From Bizionia argentinensis JUB59 (GTDB taxonomy: Bacteria > Bacteroidota > Bacteroidia > Flavobacteriales > Flavobacteriaceae): a DNA stretch of 64,000 nucleotides. Under the pieces are notes generated by a model. That model did not search any database, had not been told where the DNA came from, and saw only the letters and a program-made list of their open reading frames with translations. Positions 18,426-27,317 of this stretch are shown piece after piece (position 1 is the stretch's first letter; each line of letters starts with the position of its first letter). The DNA lies in the NCBI RefSeq assembly GCF_000224335.1, contig NZ_AFXZ01000009.1, positions 124,001 through 188,000 on the forward strand, written 5' to 3'. The position numbers and the translations under genes are program-made.

Positions 18426-20252
18426 TTACTTTTTATTCGTAATAATTTCTATACCATTTTTGTCAATATTAACTTTTACCTCTTCACTGTTTGCTTTAAT
18501 GCCATTCTCATTTAATTCCAAACTAGAATCGTTCGATTTTATTTGAATGCCTTGACTGTCTAATTTTACTTGGGCGTCATTATTGTTTATATCAACATTC
18601 ACTTTAAAATCATCTTCTGGGCAATCGGCACAAATAACGCCATCATTTATTATTTTCAAAAAATGTTCTTCCATACCATAATCTAAAATATCATTGTAAC
18701 GGCTCGTATTTCTATGAAAACTAGTTGTATTATCATTAGCATAAAGCGTGCTGCCTTCTGGTAAATACAGTGTTATTTCTACTTCCTGATCGCTAAACTT
18801 ATTTTTAATATCGGTTGTTAAAAACGGATCTAATAATAAGGTATTACCGTTAATCTGATAATCATAGTCAATAGAATTTGCACGTTTTTTTGCTAATACA
18901 AAACTACTACCATCCGCTTTCTTTTCTATAATAATATAGCCTACGGAATCTTTTGTCGATTTAACAATCAGCCGTATATCTCGCGAATAAATATATTTTT
19001 CATTAGTATCATTATAAGCTATACGACTAGAATTACTACTGCGTCTAAAATCTCTGTTATGATCCAAGCTTTCTACCATTTTCACTATTAAAGTATCATT
19101 GGCCGTAATATTCAAAGTTTCTTTCTGCGAAACGCGAGCATCGAAAGCATGCTGCGTCGCTTGTTTAATTCCTATAATAGTTAAACTAATTATAGACAGT
19201 AACCAAATACCTAAAAGCGTAAATTTTGCAATGTTTCCAATAGATTTTAAATTATTAATTAGAATTTTCAATCCTAAATAGAAGATAAAAAAGAATGGTA
19301 TTCCAATAGCAAAAAATGCCAACATAGAAACTAACCAAATTGGCGTATTAGATGTATTTGCGGCATTTATGAGCTCAAAACCAGGAATGCTAATAACATC
19401 TGTTAAACCTACAGTTAAAAAACCTACTAGTAAACCAATTATTGCCGATGCACCAGTAATTATGAGGATAACGCCTATAAATTTGGCGATAATTTTAAAG
19501 AAGAATATAAAAATTTCGCCAATAGCATCAAAAAAGTTTTGTGAACTTGATTTAATACTATTTCCATGCTTTTGAAAATTGACATTTTTAGCCGCTCCTG
19601 AAACCGAATCGGAAACCGATTTTGCCGTTCCGGATAACGAATCGCCTACATTTTTTGCAACGCCGGAAACATTATCAAAACCGTCTTTAATTTTTTTTTC
19701 AATGTTACTAATGTTAACAGGTTCACCTTTCATGGTAAGTTTGTCAGCCGTAGTTTTAGCTTCCGGAATTAAAATCCATAATAGTATGTAAAGGAAGATA
19801 CCCGTTCCAGCACCAAATATGAGGAGAATCCATAACAGACGAATCCAAAGTGCATCTATACCAAAATAGTGTGCAAAACCAGCAGAAACACCTCCGATAT
19901 ATGAATTTTCAGTATCTCTAAATAGTTTTTTACTAGCACCTTCTTTACGTTGGTGTTGACTTTTTGGTTCGTCTTCAAATATGTCGTCGTCCACCAAGTA
20001 ATCTTCTGGTTGGCCCATTATGGTTATAACCTCGTCCACCTCTTTATTCCCTATAACGTGTTTATCGTGCTTAATACGTTCACTGAATAATTCGGCAATG
20101 CGTGCTTCAATGTCTGATATAATTTCAGAACGTCCTTGAGAGTCAGTAAATGAGCGCTTGATAGCCTCAAGATAGCGTTGTAGCTTTAGGTATGCGTCTT
20201 CATCAATATGGAAAAAGATACCGGCTAAATTTATGTTGACTGTTTTATTCAT
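18426..20252 (-). CDS. PspC domain membrane protein with C-terminal adhesin-like beta domain
   Basis: A 608-residue protein. Residues 1-100 are a soluble, helical part; GVSAGFAHYFGIDALWIRLLWILL (about 120-143) is the PspC domain. More transmembrane segments follow at about 250-290, 310-335 and 345-365. The last 230 residues are a strand-rich, extracytoplasmic region with repeated Asn/Asp patterns (ending VNIDKNGIEIITNKK), like the DUF2807/LiaF-type C terminus of flavobacterial PspC proteins. It overlaps the PadR gene by one base (TAATG), showing an operon. It likely senses or stabilises envelope stress. Confidence 0.85.
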   Translation of the reverse strand: MNKTVNINLAGIFFHIDEDAYLKLQRYLEAIKRSFTDSQGRSEIISDIEARIAELFSERIKHDKHVIGNKEVDEVITIMGQPEDYLVDDDIFEDEPKSQHQRKEGASKKLFRDTENSYIGGVSAGFAHYFGIDALWIRLLWILLIFGAGTGIFLYILLWILIPEAKTTADKLTMKGEPVNISNIEKKIKDGFDNVSGVAKNVGDSLSGTAKSVSDSVSGAAKNVNFQKHGNSIKSSSQNFFDAIGEIFIFFFKIIAKFIGVILIITGASAIIGLLVGFLTVGLTDVISIPGFELINAANTSNTPIWLVSMLAFFAIGIPFFFIFYLGLKILINNLKSIGNIAKFTLLGIWLLSIISLTIIGIKQATQHAFDARVSQKETLNITANDTLIVKMVESLDHNRDFRRSSNSSRIAYNDTNEKYIYSRDIRLIVKSTKDSVGYIIIEKKADGSSFVLAKKRANSIDYDYQINGNTLLLDPFLTTDIKNKFSDQEVEITLYLPEGSTLYANDNTTSFHRNTSRYNDILDYGMEEHFLKIINDGVICADCPEDDFKVNVDINNNDAQVKLDSQGIQIKSNDSSLELNENGIKANSEEVKVNIDKNGIEIITNKK

Positions 20253-20590
20253 TATTTCGTGGTTTTTTGACTGGTTACTATATTCACTGCGTTCTGTAAT
20301 TCACTCCAAGTTGTAGTTAATTCGGTTAAAAATAACTTCCCGGTTTCGGTTAAACCATAGTATTTTCTTGGAGGTCCCGAGTTGGATTCTTCCCAGCGGT
20401 AATTGAGTAGTCCTGCGTTTTTAAGTCTGGTAAGTAGTGGGTAAATCGTGCCTTCTACAACTAGTAATTTAGCGTCTTTTAAAGTAGCCAATATTTCAGC
20501 TACATAAGCATCGTTGTCTTTTAAAACTGAAAGAATGCAATACTCCAAAACACCTTTTCGCATTTGTGCCTTTGTGTTTTCTATTTTCAT
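20252..20590 (-). CDS. PadR family transcriptional regulator
   Basis: A 112-residue winged-helix protein: RKGVLEYCILSVLKDNDAYVAEI, then VVEGTIYPLLTRLKNAGLLNYRW and GPPRKYYGLTETG. This is the full PadR domain without an extended dimerisation tail. It is coupled to the PspC gene downstream and by ATGA overlap to a 25-codon frame upstream, so it probably autoregulates the operon. Confidence 0.93.
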   Translation of the reverse strand: MKIENTKAQMRKGVLEYCILSVLKDNDAYVAEILATLKDAKLLVVEGTIYPLLTRLKNAGLLNYRWEESNSGPPRKYYGLTETGKLFLTELTTTWSELQNAVNIVTSQKTTK

Positions 20591-20664
20591 ATGTCTCTGT
20601 GAATTTTAATAAAGGAAAACCGCTTAAAGCCTGCTTGTCCTAATCTGTTTTTTAAATTGTTCAT
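20587..20664 (-). CDS. 25-residue leader peptide coupled to PadR
   Basis: Immediately after a 12-copy tetranucleotide repeat, an ATG (20662-20664) opens a short basic frame, MNNLKNRLGQAGFKRFSFIK then IHRDI, whose TGA overlaps the PadR ATG (ATGA). The four-base overlap indicates translational coupling. Whether the peptide itself has a role is unknown; it may be a device that makes PadR translation depend on initiation beside the repeat. Confidence 0.5.
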   Translation of the reverse strand: MNNLKNRLGQAGFKRFSFIKIHRDI

Positions 20665-20665
20665 C

Positions 20666-20717
<52 letters not shown>

Positions 20718-20735
20718 TTGATGAAATTCTACTGA

Positions 20736-21182
20736 TTATTTTAAAAATTTAATAGTTAATGGATAATTATATAGTTGTCCATCCCTTGCCGCTAAAGCTG
20801 CTTTTACTATAAAAACAAGTTCTAATATAAATCCTATTACCGCTAAAAACCCCAATCCACCAGTTATATAAAGTAGAGGTGAAGGTTTGTTAATATTAAT
20901 CTGAATATTATCAAACGTATTGATGTTTAGAAAATCGAAACCGCTAATCAGATTAAAAATAAAAAATGGAATCGTAATCATACCAATCACTAAAGCGTAT
21001 AATAAAATGCTGATTTGAAAATTTATGGCTTGTTTACCATGTGCATCTACAAACTCCGATTTATCTTTATTCATAACCCATAATACGATTGGGCCAATAA
21101 AATTCCCAAAAGGAATAACAAACCTAGTAAAGGTAGATAAGTGAATGAATGTTGCGATATTTTTATGATGATTTCCTTCCAT
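20736..21182 (-). CDS. DUF4870 membrane protein
   Basis: A 148-residue protein with three or four hydrophobic helices. ATFIHLSTFTRFVIPFGNFIGP and FVDAHGKQAINFQISILLYAL are the typical DUF4870 (Tic20-like) motifs; the last helix ends KAALAARDG. The ATG at 21182 (MEGNHHKN) is chosen over an upstream Met because it agrees with the family and with a promoter at 21211-21242. It is the first gene of the leftward DUF4870 / PadR / PspC operon. Its upstream DNA is where the prophage inserted. Confidence 0.85.
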   Translation of the reverse strand: MEGNHHKNIATFIHLSTFTRFVIPFGNFIGPIVLWVMNKDKSEFVDAHGKQAINFQISILLYALVIGMITIPFFIFNLISGFDFLNINTFDNIQININKPSPLLYITGGLGFLAVIGFILELVFIVKAALAARDGQLYNYPLTIKFLK

Positions 21183-21210
21183 TTGTAAAAGTATATAATA
21201 GTTGCTTATG

Positions 21211-21242
21211 CAAATATATGTCTTTAGAAAGGTATTGTGCAA
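21211..21242 (-). promoter_or_regulatory. Promoter of the DUF4870-PadR-PspC operon
   Basis: On the minus strand, TTG (21240-21242) and TATATTTG (21211-21218) are 21 bases apart, a full match to the Bacteroidetes consensus, about 28 bases ahead of the ATG. Confidence 0.7.
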
Positions 21243-21440
21243 TGCAAAGTACTAAAAATTAACATAAAATTAACAAATGGAGATTCAGTATTTTTTAATA
21301 TATTTATAAAAATACACCCCCCAAAATGATTTGCCCAAAAAAGGAAAATTATTAAAACAAGCCTAAAGCCTTGTATATAAAGGGTTTTGTTTGGTTAAAG
21401 TATAGTTTAGTCAATTCTACCAAAAGCCCACAAGCAGTCA

Positions 21441-21490
21441 TTTACCGACATTTTACCGACATTTTAAACTTCATTTAAAGACATTTTAAA
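21441..21490. repeat. Five TTTA(A/C)(A/C) motifs in strict 11-bp phase (left end)
   Basis: TTTACC at 21441 and 21452, TTTAAA at 21463, 21474 and 21485: all starts are 11 bases apart, one helical turn. The surrounding unit is close to CATTTTAAAGA. The matching array at 57119-57146 near the other end suggests transposase-binding sites, comparable in role to the Mu L1-L3/R1-R3 sites. Confidence 0.7.
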
Positions 21491-21732
21491 CCGCATTGCG
21501 ACTTTATGCGCCTGAATGCAGCCGAAATCACGCCACATCATAGTTTTAAGGGTTTTTGTTGACTCGTTATGGGCCGAAAAAGCGGACTGTTTACGTCTAA
21601 ACTTGGCACTTTCATTTTTTAGACAAAATAGGCATAGCGTGTACTAAAGGGTGTACCAAAGGGTGAACTATTTAACGCGTGTTTTGTTCTGTAGGAGTAC
21701 CCGAAACGACAAAAAAAAACACAAAAAAGCAT

Positions 21733-21755
21733 AAAAAAAGGGGTAAAGTTACCCC
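21733..21755 (-). terminator. Terminator of the repressor gene
   Basis: Read leftward, GGGGTAA and TTACCCC form a tight hairpin followed by seven T. It lies about 60 bases after the repressor stop. Confidence 0.75.
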
Positions 21756-21813
21756 GTAATGCATTGAATTTTTAATAAATATATTGAAAATCAGCTAGTT
21801 ATGCTATTCCCTT

Positions 21814-22623
21814 CTACTTTTTAGGCTTTTTTTGCTTTAACATAGTTACATCTGCCTCCAAATCATTGATCCGATCAAACAGCGTGGAAGGGTCTAATAA
21901 GTTGAAAAGCATGGCTAAACTAACCTTCCAGACTTCCTTTATTTCTTCAGGTTTTAAAATGTAGCTTGGAAACTCTGATCTGTTGTCACTCTTCAAAAAC
22001 AAGTTGCCGTATTTCTCAAGCCTATTAATAACGCGCTTGACTACAATTCCGTCCTCTGTTATGATAATATATATCTGCCCATCCTTCAAGTCGTACCAGT
22101 TTTCACAATATTCACCTACTACTATGCAGCCGCTATGTAGTGTTGGAACCATGCTATGCCCTTTTACTTCAAACATTCTAAAGGTTCCATTGTTAAGACG
22201 AGGTAACCTATATGTGGGCAATGTGCTTATGTAATCAGGGTCACCAAAGCCTGAAATATAACCAGCTTGGGCGTGTACCGGAACTAGAACGGTATTCTCA
22301 TTTCCCTGACTATCTACAGTTATTAGCTTTGGTAGGTTGGGTTCGTTAAGTGAGTATGGCGATTGCTTATTATTCTGGTAATTTTTAATGCTATCAACTA
22401 TTATCGGTTCGCCTTTTCCAGTAATAATCCAATTTAAATTAGCGTCAGGTATTATAGTCAATATATTTTCTATTGCATTCGAGTTTATCGGTCTTTCTTT
22501 GGCACTTCCCTTAAAGCTACCATACGACATGCCGAGCTTATCAAAGAAATCCTCCTTTCCAAAGCCTTTAATTTCAACGAGATGCAATATTCTTTCCTTT
22601 ATATAGGTAAATTTATTGTCCAT
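21814..22623 (-). CDS. Prophage repressor, XRE-like HTH with S24 (LexA-type) peptidase domain
   Basis: A 269-residue protein. The N terminus (RILHLVEIKGFGKEDFFDKL, GMSYGSFKG) is an HTH of the type found in Bacteroidetes phage repressors. The C-terminal S24 domain has the cleavage pair A120-G121 (AQAGY), catalytic S157 in EVKGHSMVPTL, and K196 in IVVKRVI; the spacings of 37 and 39 residues match LexA/CI. A short helical tail follows. It probably keeps lysogeny and is inactivated by RecA-stimulated self-cleavage on DNA damage. It diverges from the early operon over a 61-base control region. Confidence 0.92.
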   Translation of the reverse strand: MDNKFTYIKERILHLVEIKGFGKEDFFDKLGMSYGSFKGSAKERPINSNAIENILTIIPDANLNWIITGKGEPIIVDSIKNYQNNKQSPYSLNEPNLPKLITVDSQGNENTVLVPVHAQAGYISGFGDPDYISTLPTYRLPRLNNGTFRMFEVKGHSMVPTLHSGCIVVGEYCENWYDLKDGQIYIIITEDGIVVKRVINRLEKYGNLFLKSDNRSEFPSYILKPEEIKEVWKVSLAMLFNLLDPSTLFDRINDLEADVTMLKQKKPKK

Positions 22624-22684
22624 AGACTTGCTTGTTAGTCAATTAATTTGCTACATTTGTATTAACAAACGCACAAGTAAATAT
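22624..22684 (+). promoter_or_regulatory. Early promoter and operator region
   Basis: TTG (22628-22630) and TACATTTG (22652-22659), 21 bases apart, form a consensus rightward promoter for the transposition operon. TTGTTA (from 22633) and TAACAA (ending near 22669) make an inverted pair flanking the -7 box and could be repressor half-sites. Confidence 0.6.
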
Positions 22685-22894
22685 ATGGAACTTTTTAAAA
22701 TACAAGCTATCAAAAATGAAATAACGCCAAAAATCGAGCTTGGAGACTATATAACTCTCGGCAAAATGCTAGGCATACCGCAGAATACAGCTCGAATGAG
22801 ATTTAAACGAGACAACCCTGAAGCTGTTGAAGCCATGAAGTTCTTAATTAACAATCGCTTTGAAATGATTGAGACTTACCAATCCAATATATAA
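22685..22894 (+). CDS. Small HTH protein, Ner/Cro-like
   Basis: A 69-residue protein, ELGDYITLGKMLGIPQNTAR in the middle being a helix-turn-helix with a typical turn Gly, and a basic segment RMRFKRDNPEAV after it. First gene of the early operon, divergent from the repressor, the place of ner in Mu; a role in shutting down early transcription is inferred from position. The start at 22685 follows the early promoter; an in-frame codon at 22616 lies inside the repressor gene and is rejected. Its final base overlaps the transposase ATG. Confidence 0.7.
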   Translation: MELFKIQAIKNEITPKIELGDYITLGKMLGIPQNTARMRFKRDNPEAVEAMKFLINNRFEMIETYQSNI

Positions 22895-25008
22895 TGCAAG
22901 ACGAATCCCCATTTATCCATTACCAAGCCAAGCTATGCGTTAAGGTGCGCTTTCTAACTTCAGACAGAAAGCCACACGCCAATAGCCTGCAGCTTATTTC
23001 GTATCGCGCGCTTAAAAAACGCATGGACAATCCAGAGAATACCGAAAAGCAAATGCGTAACGGATCATGGGGAGGCGGTGCATTGGTTTTATACAGTTCA
23101 TTAAGTAGAGATTACAAGGATGCGCTAACCACCGAGTTTGGCAATCCAAAAGAGGAAATTAAAAAGAGTTGGTTCGCTGATCACTATGTATCAGATCGCG
23201 AAGCTGCCAATTTCTACATATCACACCGTTATGGCGATAATAACGAGCACAAGCTCGATATGGCAAAAGTAGAAGAGTACATATATAACGCGTCAGTACT
23301 TAATACGGTTGTTCAAATGAAAAATAACCGCAAGGAATACGCCAGAGCATTAGGATATACAAAGCTAGACATTTGGCAGTCCTTGAGTAATGATGTGAAT
23401 GCATTTCGCGAAGTCGCTCACACCTTGCCACCATCTAAAGATGGCCTACGTCGTAAAGCTACGGCTTACGCTAAAGCAATGGAGCTTTCAAAAACAGCAG
23501 GCTACAAAACATTAATATCTGGTAAGCTTCAAAACAGTAACGCCAAAAAAGTAACCGAAAAGGAACAAATGGCATTGCTAGACGAATTAATATCCAAGCA
23601 CACCAACCTAGACAACGAACTAATAAGCACCATATATAATACAGTTGCCGAACGCATGGATTGGAAAACCATTACCGCCATGACAGTTTCCAACCGTAAA
23701 AATAAAAAGAAGGTGGTATCACACGCTGGACGTAATGGTAGCAAGTCGCTTAAAAATAACGTGCTAATGCAAGCTAAACGTTTCCGTCCTACTACACCAA
23801 TGACGTATTGGACGCTCGATGGTTGGGATGCGGAACTACTATACCAAAGCACCGGAACAAACGACAAAGGGCATAGTGTTACATCATACCATAACCGCTT
23901 AACGGTTGTCGTAATATTGGACACCTTCAATAATTACCCTATTGGCTTCGCAATTGGAACCCATGAAACGCCTGCTTTAATTAAGCAAGCCTTACAGAAT
24001 GCCATCCAACATTCAAAAGAACTGTTTGGTCAGCTTTATATGCCTTATGAAATGCAAATGGATAACTACGCATTCAAAACCTTAAAGTCAACCTATAAGG
24101 AGGTGACTAGAAACATTACGCCAGCTTCTGTTGGTAATGCCAAGGCTAAAGTAATTGAGCCGTATTTCAACCACATAAACAAAAAGTATTGCAAGCTATT
24201 AAATAACTGGTCTGGTCATAACGTGGATTCGGGGTCTAAAAATCAACCGAACGACGAGTACATGAACAAAATTAAAAAGCAGTTTCCGGACCAATTGGGA
24301 TGCATTAAGCAAATCGAGTCTATCATATACGCTGAACGCTCTAAAAACGGAAAAGAGTATGCTAAAAACTGGTTGAACACCAAAGAGGTGCACAAAACAA
24401 TAATGACAAACGAAAGCTACTTATTGACGTTCGGAGACAATACCGGTTACACCAACAAATTAAGAGGCGAAGGCTTAATCTTAACCATTCACGGTGAGAA
24501 GTATGCTTATGATAGTTTCGATATCAATTTCCGCCACCATGCTGATAAGGACTGGAGCATTCAATATGATGTTAACGACTTGTCTCAAGTCCTAGCCGTG
24601 TCTGCAGATGGCAAAGAACGCTTTATGCTTGAGCAAAAATACATACAACCAATGGCGTTGGCAGATCGTAGAGAAGGAGACCAGGAACAGCTAGACAAGA
24701 TTAGAAACTTCAATAAGTCTGTTACTAACATGATAGTGGACGAGCGCGCCACCAACTCCAGACTACTAGAACCACTTATGGCACAACCACAATTAAACGA
24801 TACGCTGGCCAAGCACTTAATATCGGATAGTCTTGGACAACACAAAAACAACAAATCTAAAGAAAGGCTAATGGCACAAAACAAAGCGGCCAAGCTTATT
24901 GAAAGCACCAATAAAAAACAGGCCAAGAACCACGAGAAATCATTCATGGACGAACAGCTGGAGTATTACTCCGATAAAGTAGATATCAACGATTACCTAA
25001 ACGATTAA
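22894..25008 (+). CDS. Mu-type DDE transposase (MuA-like)
   Basis: A 704-residue transposase (MuA is 663). N-terminal DNA-binding helices are followed by the RNase-H-fold core: first Asp in YWTLDGWDAELL (about 308), second in MQMDNYAFKTL (about 389), Glu in KAKVIEPYFNHINKKY (about 422), then a basic C-terminal domain and a Lys/Asn-rich tail that in MuA contacts MuB and ClpX. It catalyses strand transfer in lysogenisation and replicative transposition. It overlaps the previous gene by one base and is followed by the ATPases. Confidence 0.95.
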   Translation: MQDESPFIHYQAKLCVKVRFLTSDRKPHANSLQLISYRALKKRMDNPENTEKQMRNGSWGGGALVLYSSLSRDYKDALTTEFGNPKEEIKKSWFADHYVSDREAANFYISHRYGDNNEHKLDMAKVEEYIYNASVLNTVVQMKNNRKEYARALGYTKLDIWQSLSNDVNAFREVAHTLPPSKDGLRRKATAYAKAMELSKTAGYKTLISGKLQNSNAKKVTEKEQMALLDELISKHTNLDNELISTIYNTVAERMDWKTITAMTVSNRKNKKKVVSHAGRNGSKSLKNNVLMQAKRFRPTTPMTYWTLDGWDAELLYQSTGTNDKGHSVTSYHNRLTVVVILDTFNNYPIGFAIGTHETPALIKQALQNAIQHSKELFGQLYMPYEMQMDNYAFKTLKSTYKEVTRNITPASVGNAKAKVIEPYFNHINKKYCKLLNNWSGHNVDSGSKNQPNDEYMNKIKKQFPDQLGCIKQIESIIYAERSKNGKEYAKNWLNTKEVHKTIMTNESYLLTFGDNTGYTNKLRGEGLILTIHGEKYAYDSFDINFRHHADKDWSIQYDVNDLSQVLAVSADGKERFMLEQKYIQPMALADRREGDQEQLDKIRNFNKSVTNMIVDERATNSRLLEPLMAQPQLNDTLAKHLISDSLGQHKNNKSKERLMAQNKAAKLIESTNKKQAKNHEKSFMDEQLEYYSDKVDINDYLND

Positions 25009-25016
25009 AAATTTTT

Positions 25017-25220
25017 ATGAAATCAGAAATTAACAAACTCATTAAAGTACGTGACAAAATTATTCAGAAAGTCGAAAAACGAGATAAGGTAGCCTTAATA
25101 AGATCGGACGACTGGTATCAAAGCTCAAAAGGAAAACAACACGAAGCCGTTACCGGTAAGTTAGCCGATGCCACTGAAAGTATTAAAGAAGCAATTAAAG
25201 AATTAGAAAATATAGCATAA
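25017..25220 (+). CDS. Small hypothetical protein between transposase and MuB-like ATPase
   Basis: A 67-residue charged helical protein (INKLIKVRDKIIQKVEKRDK; DATESIKEAIKELENIA). It lies eight bases after the transposase and overlaps the start of the ATPase gene by one base, so it is part of the transposition operon. No family recognised; coiled-coil character suggests a partner or regulator of one of the neighbours. Confidence 0.65.
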   Translation: MKSEINKLIKVRDKIIQKVEKRDKVALIRSDDWYQSSKGKQHEAVTGKLADATESIKEAIKELENIA

Positions 25221-26179
25221 TGACCGATACCCATAAAAATAACATTGCCCATAAGCTGCAGGAATATATAAATGTTCATGCTATTAGTCAATCCATAGTA
25301 TCTCACCGCGCAGGTGTTAGACAGGAATATATTACCGCTATTTTAAAAGGCGTCTTTACCTACGACGCTGGAAAAGGTAACACCGGTAACATTCCAGACA
25401 AGCACTTCATGAAGCTTGCCGAACTTGTAGATTATACTACCGAAAAACGCTACTGGTTAAACCGCGCCACGCCACAACTTACACAAATGATTGCCATTTT
25501 AGAGGAAGCCCGCGAGCATGCTTACACACGTTTAGTAGTTGGTTCAACTGGTTCTGGTAAGTCTCACGCCATTACGTTGTATGCCAAAAAGCACCCTGCC
25601 GATGTGTTTCATGTTAAAGTTGGAAGTGAGGATACACTTAACGGCCTGTTGGAAAAAGTATGTGCCGCTTTAAAAGTACCACCAAGTAAACACAAGTCCG
25701 CCAAAATTCGCGACATATCCATGGCTTTAAAAATGCTTTATAACTACGGTAAAAAACCCCAGTTAATTTTTGATGAAAGCGAGTATCTAAAGGTGTCTGC
25801 CTTATGCTCTATAAAGGAGTTTTACGATTATCTGGATAAGTACTGCAGCATCGTGCTAATTGGTACCGATCAGTTAACCGGCCAAATAGACAAGCTGCGC
25901 AAAAAGGATGCTAAAGGTATTCCGCAATTATATCGCCGTATTAAATTCGGAATACGCCATTTACCAAGTATTGATAAAACATTTAAACTCTTTTTAAATG
26001 AAATTGAAGACAAGGAACTAAAACGATTCCTACGCGCCCAATGCGATAATTACGGCGAGCTGCACGATGTCCTGGTTCCATGTATGCGCGAAGCTGACAG
26101 ACTGGATATTCCGCTGTCTTTAGCGCTAGTAAAAAAGATATTAAATGTAAATGAAGTCGAAATTTTTAAAGCCTACTAA
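25220..26179 (+). CDS. MuB-like AAA ATPase, transposition target protein
   Basis: A 319-residue protein with an N-terminal HTH (SQSIVSHRAGVRQEYITAIL) and an AAA ATPase: Walker A VVGSTGSGKSHA (about 110-121), Walker B QLIFDESEYL, and sensor-like VLIGTDQL. The order HTH then ATPase is that of MuB, which binds target DNA and delivers it to MuA. It overlaps its neighbours on both sides. Confidence 0.92.
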   Translation: MTDTHKNNIAHKLQEYINVHAISQSIVSHRAGVRQEYITAILKGVFTYDAGKGNTGNIPDKHFMKLAELVDYTTEKRYWLNRATPQLTQMIAILEEAREHAYTRLVVGSTGSGKSHAITLYAKKHPADVFHVKVGSEDTLNGLLEKVCAALKVPPSKHKSAKIRDISMALKMLYNYGKKPQLIFDESEYLKVSALCSIKEFYDYLDKYCSIVLIGTDQLTGQIDKLRKKDAKGIPQLYRRIKFGIRHLPSIDKTFKLFLNEIEDKELKRFLRAQCDNYGELHDVLVPCMREADRLDIPLSLALVKKILNVNEVEIFKAY

Positions 26180-26845
26180 TTGCTAACAAAACCCAAAACC
26201 AAAAGACCTGCTAAACTAAAAAAGGTTTTAACGGTAGCAAATATTCAAAACCAAACAGTTACCAAATTACAGTGGCTCGGCAAATGGCTAGACGCTTTTG
26301 GTAAACCTCAAGACAGAGGAGTTTGGTTTGTATGGGGCGGCTCCGGAAGTGGTAAAAGTACATTTATAATGATGTTAGCAAAAGCCTTGGCGCTATTAAA
26401 CTTTAAAGTGTTTTACAACTTACTGGAAGAGGAAACCGACGACACGGATTATATAGATAGAACTGAATTGTTACAAATGAACGAAGTAGAGAAAAACTTT
26501 CACACCCAAAGCTACAACTATAATGAGCTAATCGCATACTTAAACATGCGCAATCCGCCAAAGGTTGTCGTGGTGGACTCTATAACGTACTTAACAAAAG
26601 ACTGGGATCAGTACATGGCACTTAAAGCGCTATGTAATAGAAAAAACATCATGCTCATAATTGTTGGGCATGCGGAAGGCAAAAACCCGCGAAGCGAATT
26701 TGAAAAGTCTATTCGTTACGACGCCAAAATGAAAGTTTTCATTGAAGGGTACCTGGCACAATGCCAAGGCAGAACCATAGGCGAAAACGGCGGCCGATTC
26801 ATCGTTTACCAAAAGGGCTACGATATGCTTCGTGGCGAATCATAA
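26180..26845 (+). CDS. Second RecA-fold ATPase of the transposition operon
   Basis: A 221-residue protein with Walker A WGGSGSGKSTF (about 54-64), Walker B KVVVVDSITYL and a RecA/RadA-like end (IRYDAKMKVFIEGYLAQ, RFIVYQKGYDMLRGE). Start is a TTG directly after the MuB-like stop; no suitable ATG is available before the Walker motif. Mu has no such second ATPase here. It might handle DNA recombination or phage replication, e.g. annealing or helicase loading; that is inference. Confidence 0.8.
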   Translation: MLTKPKTKRPAKLKKVLTVANIQNQTVTKLQWLGKWLDAFGKPQDRGVWFVWGGSGSGKSTFIMMLAKALALLNFKVFYNLLEEETDDTDYIDRTELLQMNEVEKNFHTQSYNYNELIAYLNMRNPPKVVVVDSITYLTKDWDQYMALKALCNRKNIMLIIVGHAEGKNPRSEFEKSIRYDAKMKVFIEGYLAQCQGRTIGENGGRFIVYQKGYDMLRGES

Positions 26846-26870
26846 TATCAATAATTAACAAACCGAAACA

Positions 26871-27185
26871 ATGAAAAATCAAGTACTACAAATTTTACAA
26901 ATGGATGCCGACGCTTACCAAATGCTAGTTATGGACATCTATACACAATGGTGCGCTTCTAAAAGCAAGAACCAAACATCACTCCAAAAGCTTTTAATCT
27001 CTAAATCACTATTCAACTGGTGGTACAAATGCTTGGAGTTTCAGGAGCGCACATTTGTCTACCAAGGCAAAGCGTACATCGGGAAGCTGTCTCCAGAGCT
27101 GGCCGTGGACTTCTATAAGGAAACCATTAGCCCTATACACAACCTATTCTCTAAACCTTTAATAAAAAAAGCACATGACGCCTAA
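26871..27185 (+). CDS. Hypothetical early phage protein
   Basis: A 104-residue protein rich in Trp, Tyr and Lys (MLVMDIYTQWCASKSKNQTS, LFNWWYKCLEFQERTF). Predicted soluble and helical. Located in the early operon, overlapping the next small gene. No family recognised. Confidence 0.7.
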   Translation: MKNQVLQILQMDADAYQMLVMDIYTQWCASKSKNQTSLQKLLISKSLFNWWYKCLEFQERTFVYQGKAYIGKLSPELAVDFYKETISPIHNLFSKPLIKKAHDA

Positions 27186-27303
27186 ACAATTAGAAAACAA
27201 ACTAGACGAGCTCAACTTTTGGTTGGACAATAACCAAAGCCACGAACACTACTCAACCAAGTATAACGAGCGAAATGAATTAGTAGAACAATTAACCCAA
27301 TAA
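27175..27303 (+). CDS. Small hypothetical early protein
   Basis: A 42-residue frame, MTPKQLENKLDELNFWLDNN then QSHEHYSTKYNERNELVEQL, starting inside the last codons of the previous gene (overlap of 11 bases) and ending 14 bases before the next. The acidic helical composition and tight packing support a real gene. Confidence 0.6.
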   Translation: MTPKQLENKLDELNFWLDNNQSHEHYSTKYNERNELVEQLTQ

Positions 27304-27317
27304 TATAATTATAAAAA

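Larger units (their letters stand above)
21243..21813. other. Left prophage end: non-coding DNA with phased repeats
   Basis: No gene between the DUF4870 promoter and the repressor stop. The left boundary of the prophage lies in the first 200 bases. The segment holds a candidate terminal TGCCCA (21332), a phased array (21441-21490), and near 21640-21690 a set of GGTGTAC / AAAGGGTG direct repeats that may be further transposase or repressor sites. The repressor terminator is at 21733-21755. Confidence 0.55.

Noticed and set aside
22616-22684. Upstream start of the small HTH protein
   Set aside because: Would begin inside the repressor gene and pass through the early promoter.
23529-23930. Long antisense frame within the transposase gene (133 codons)
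   Set aside because: Composition is that of a frame shadow and the sense strand encodes the conserved DDE core.
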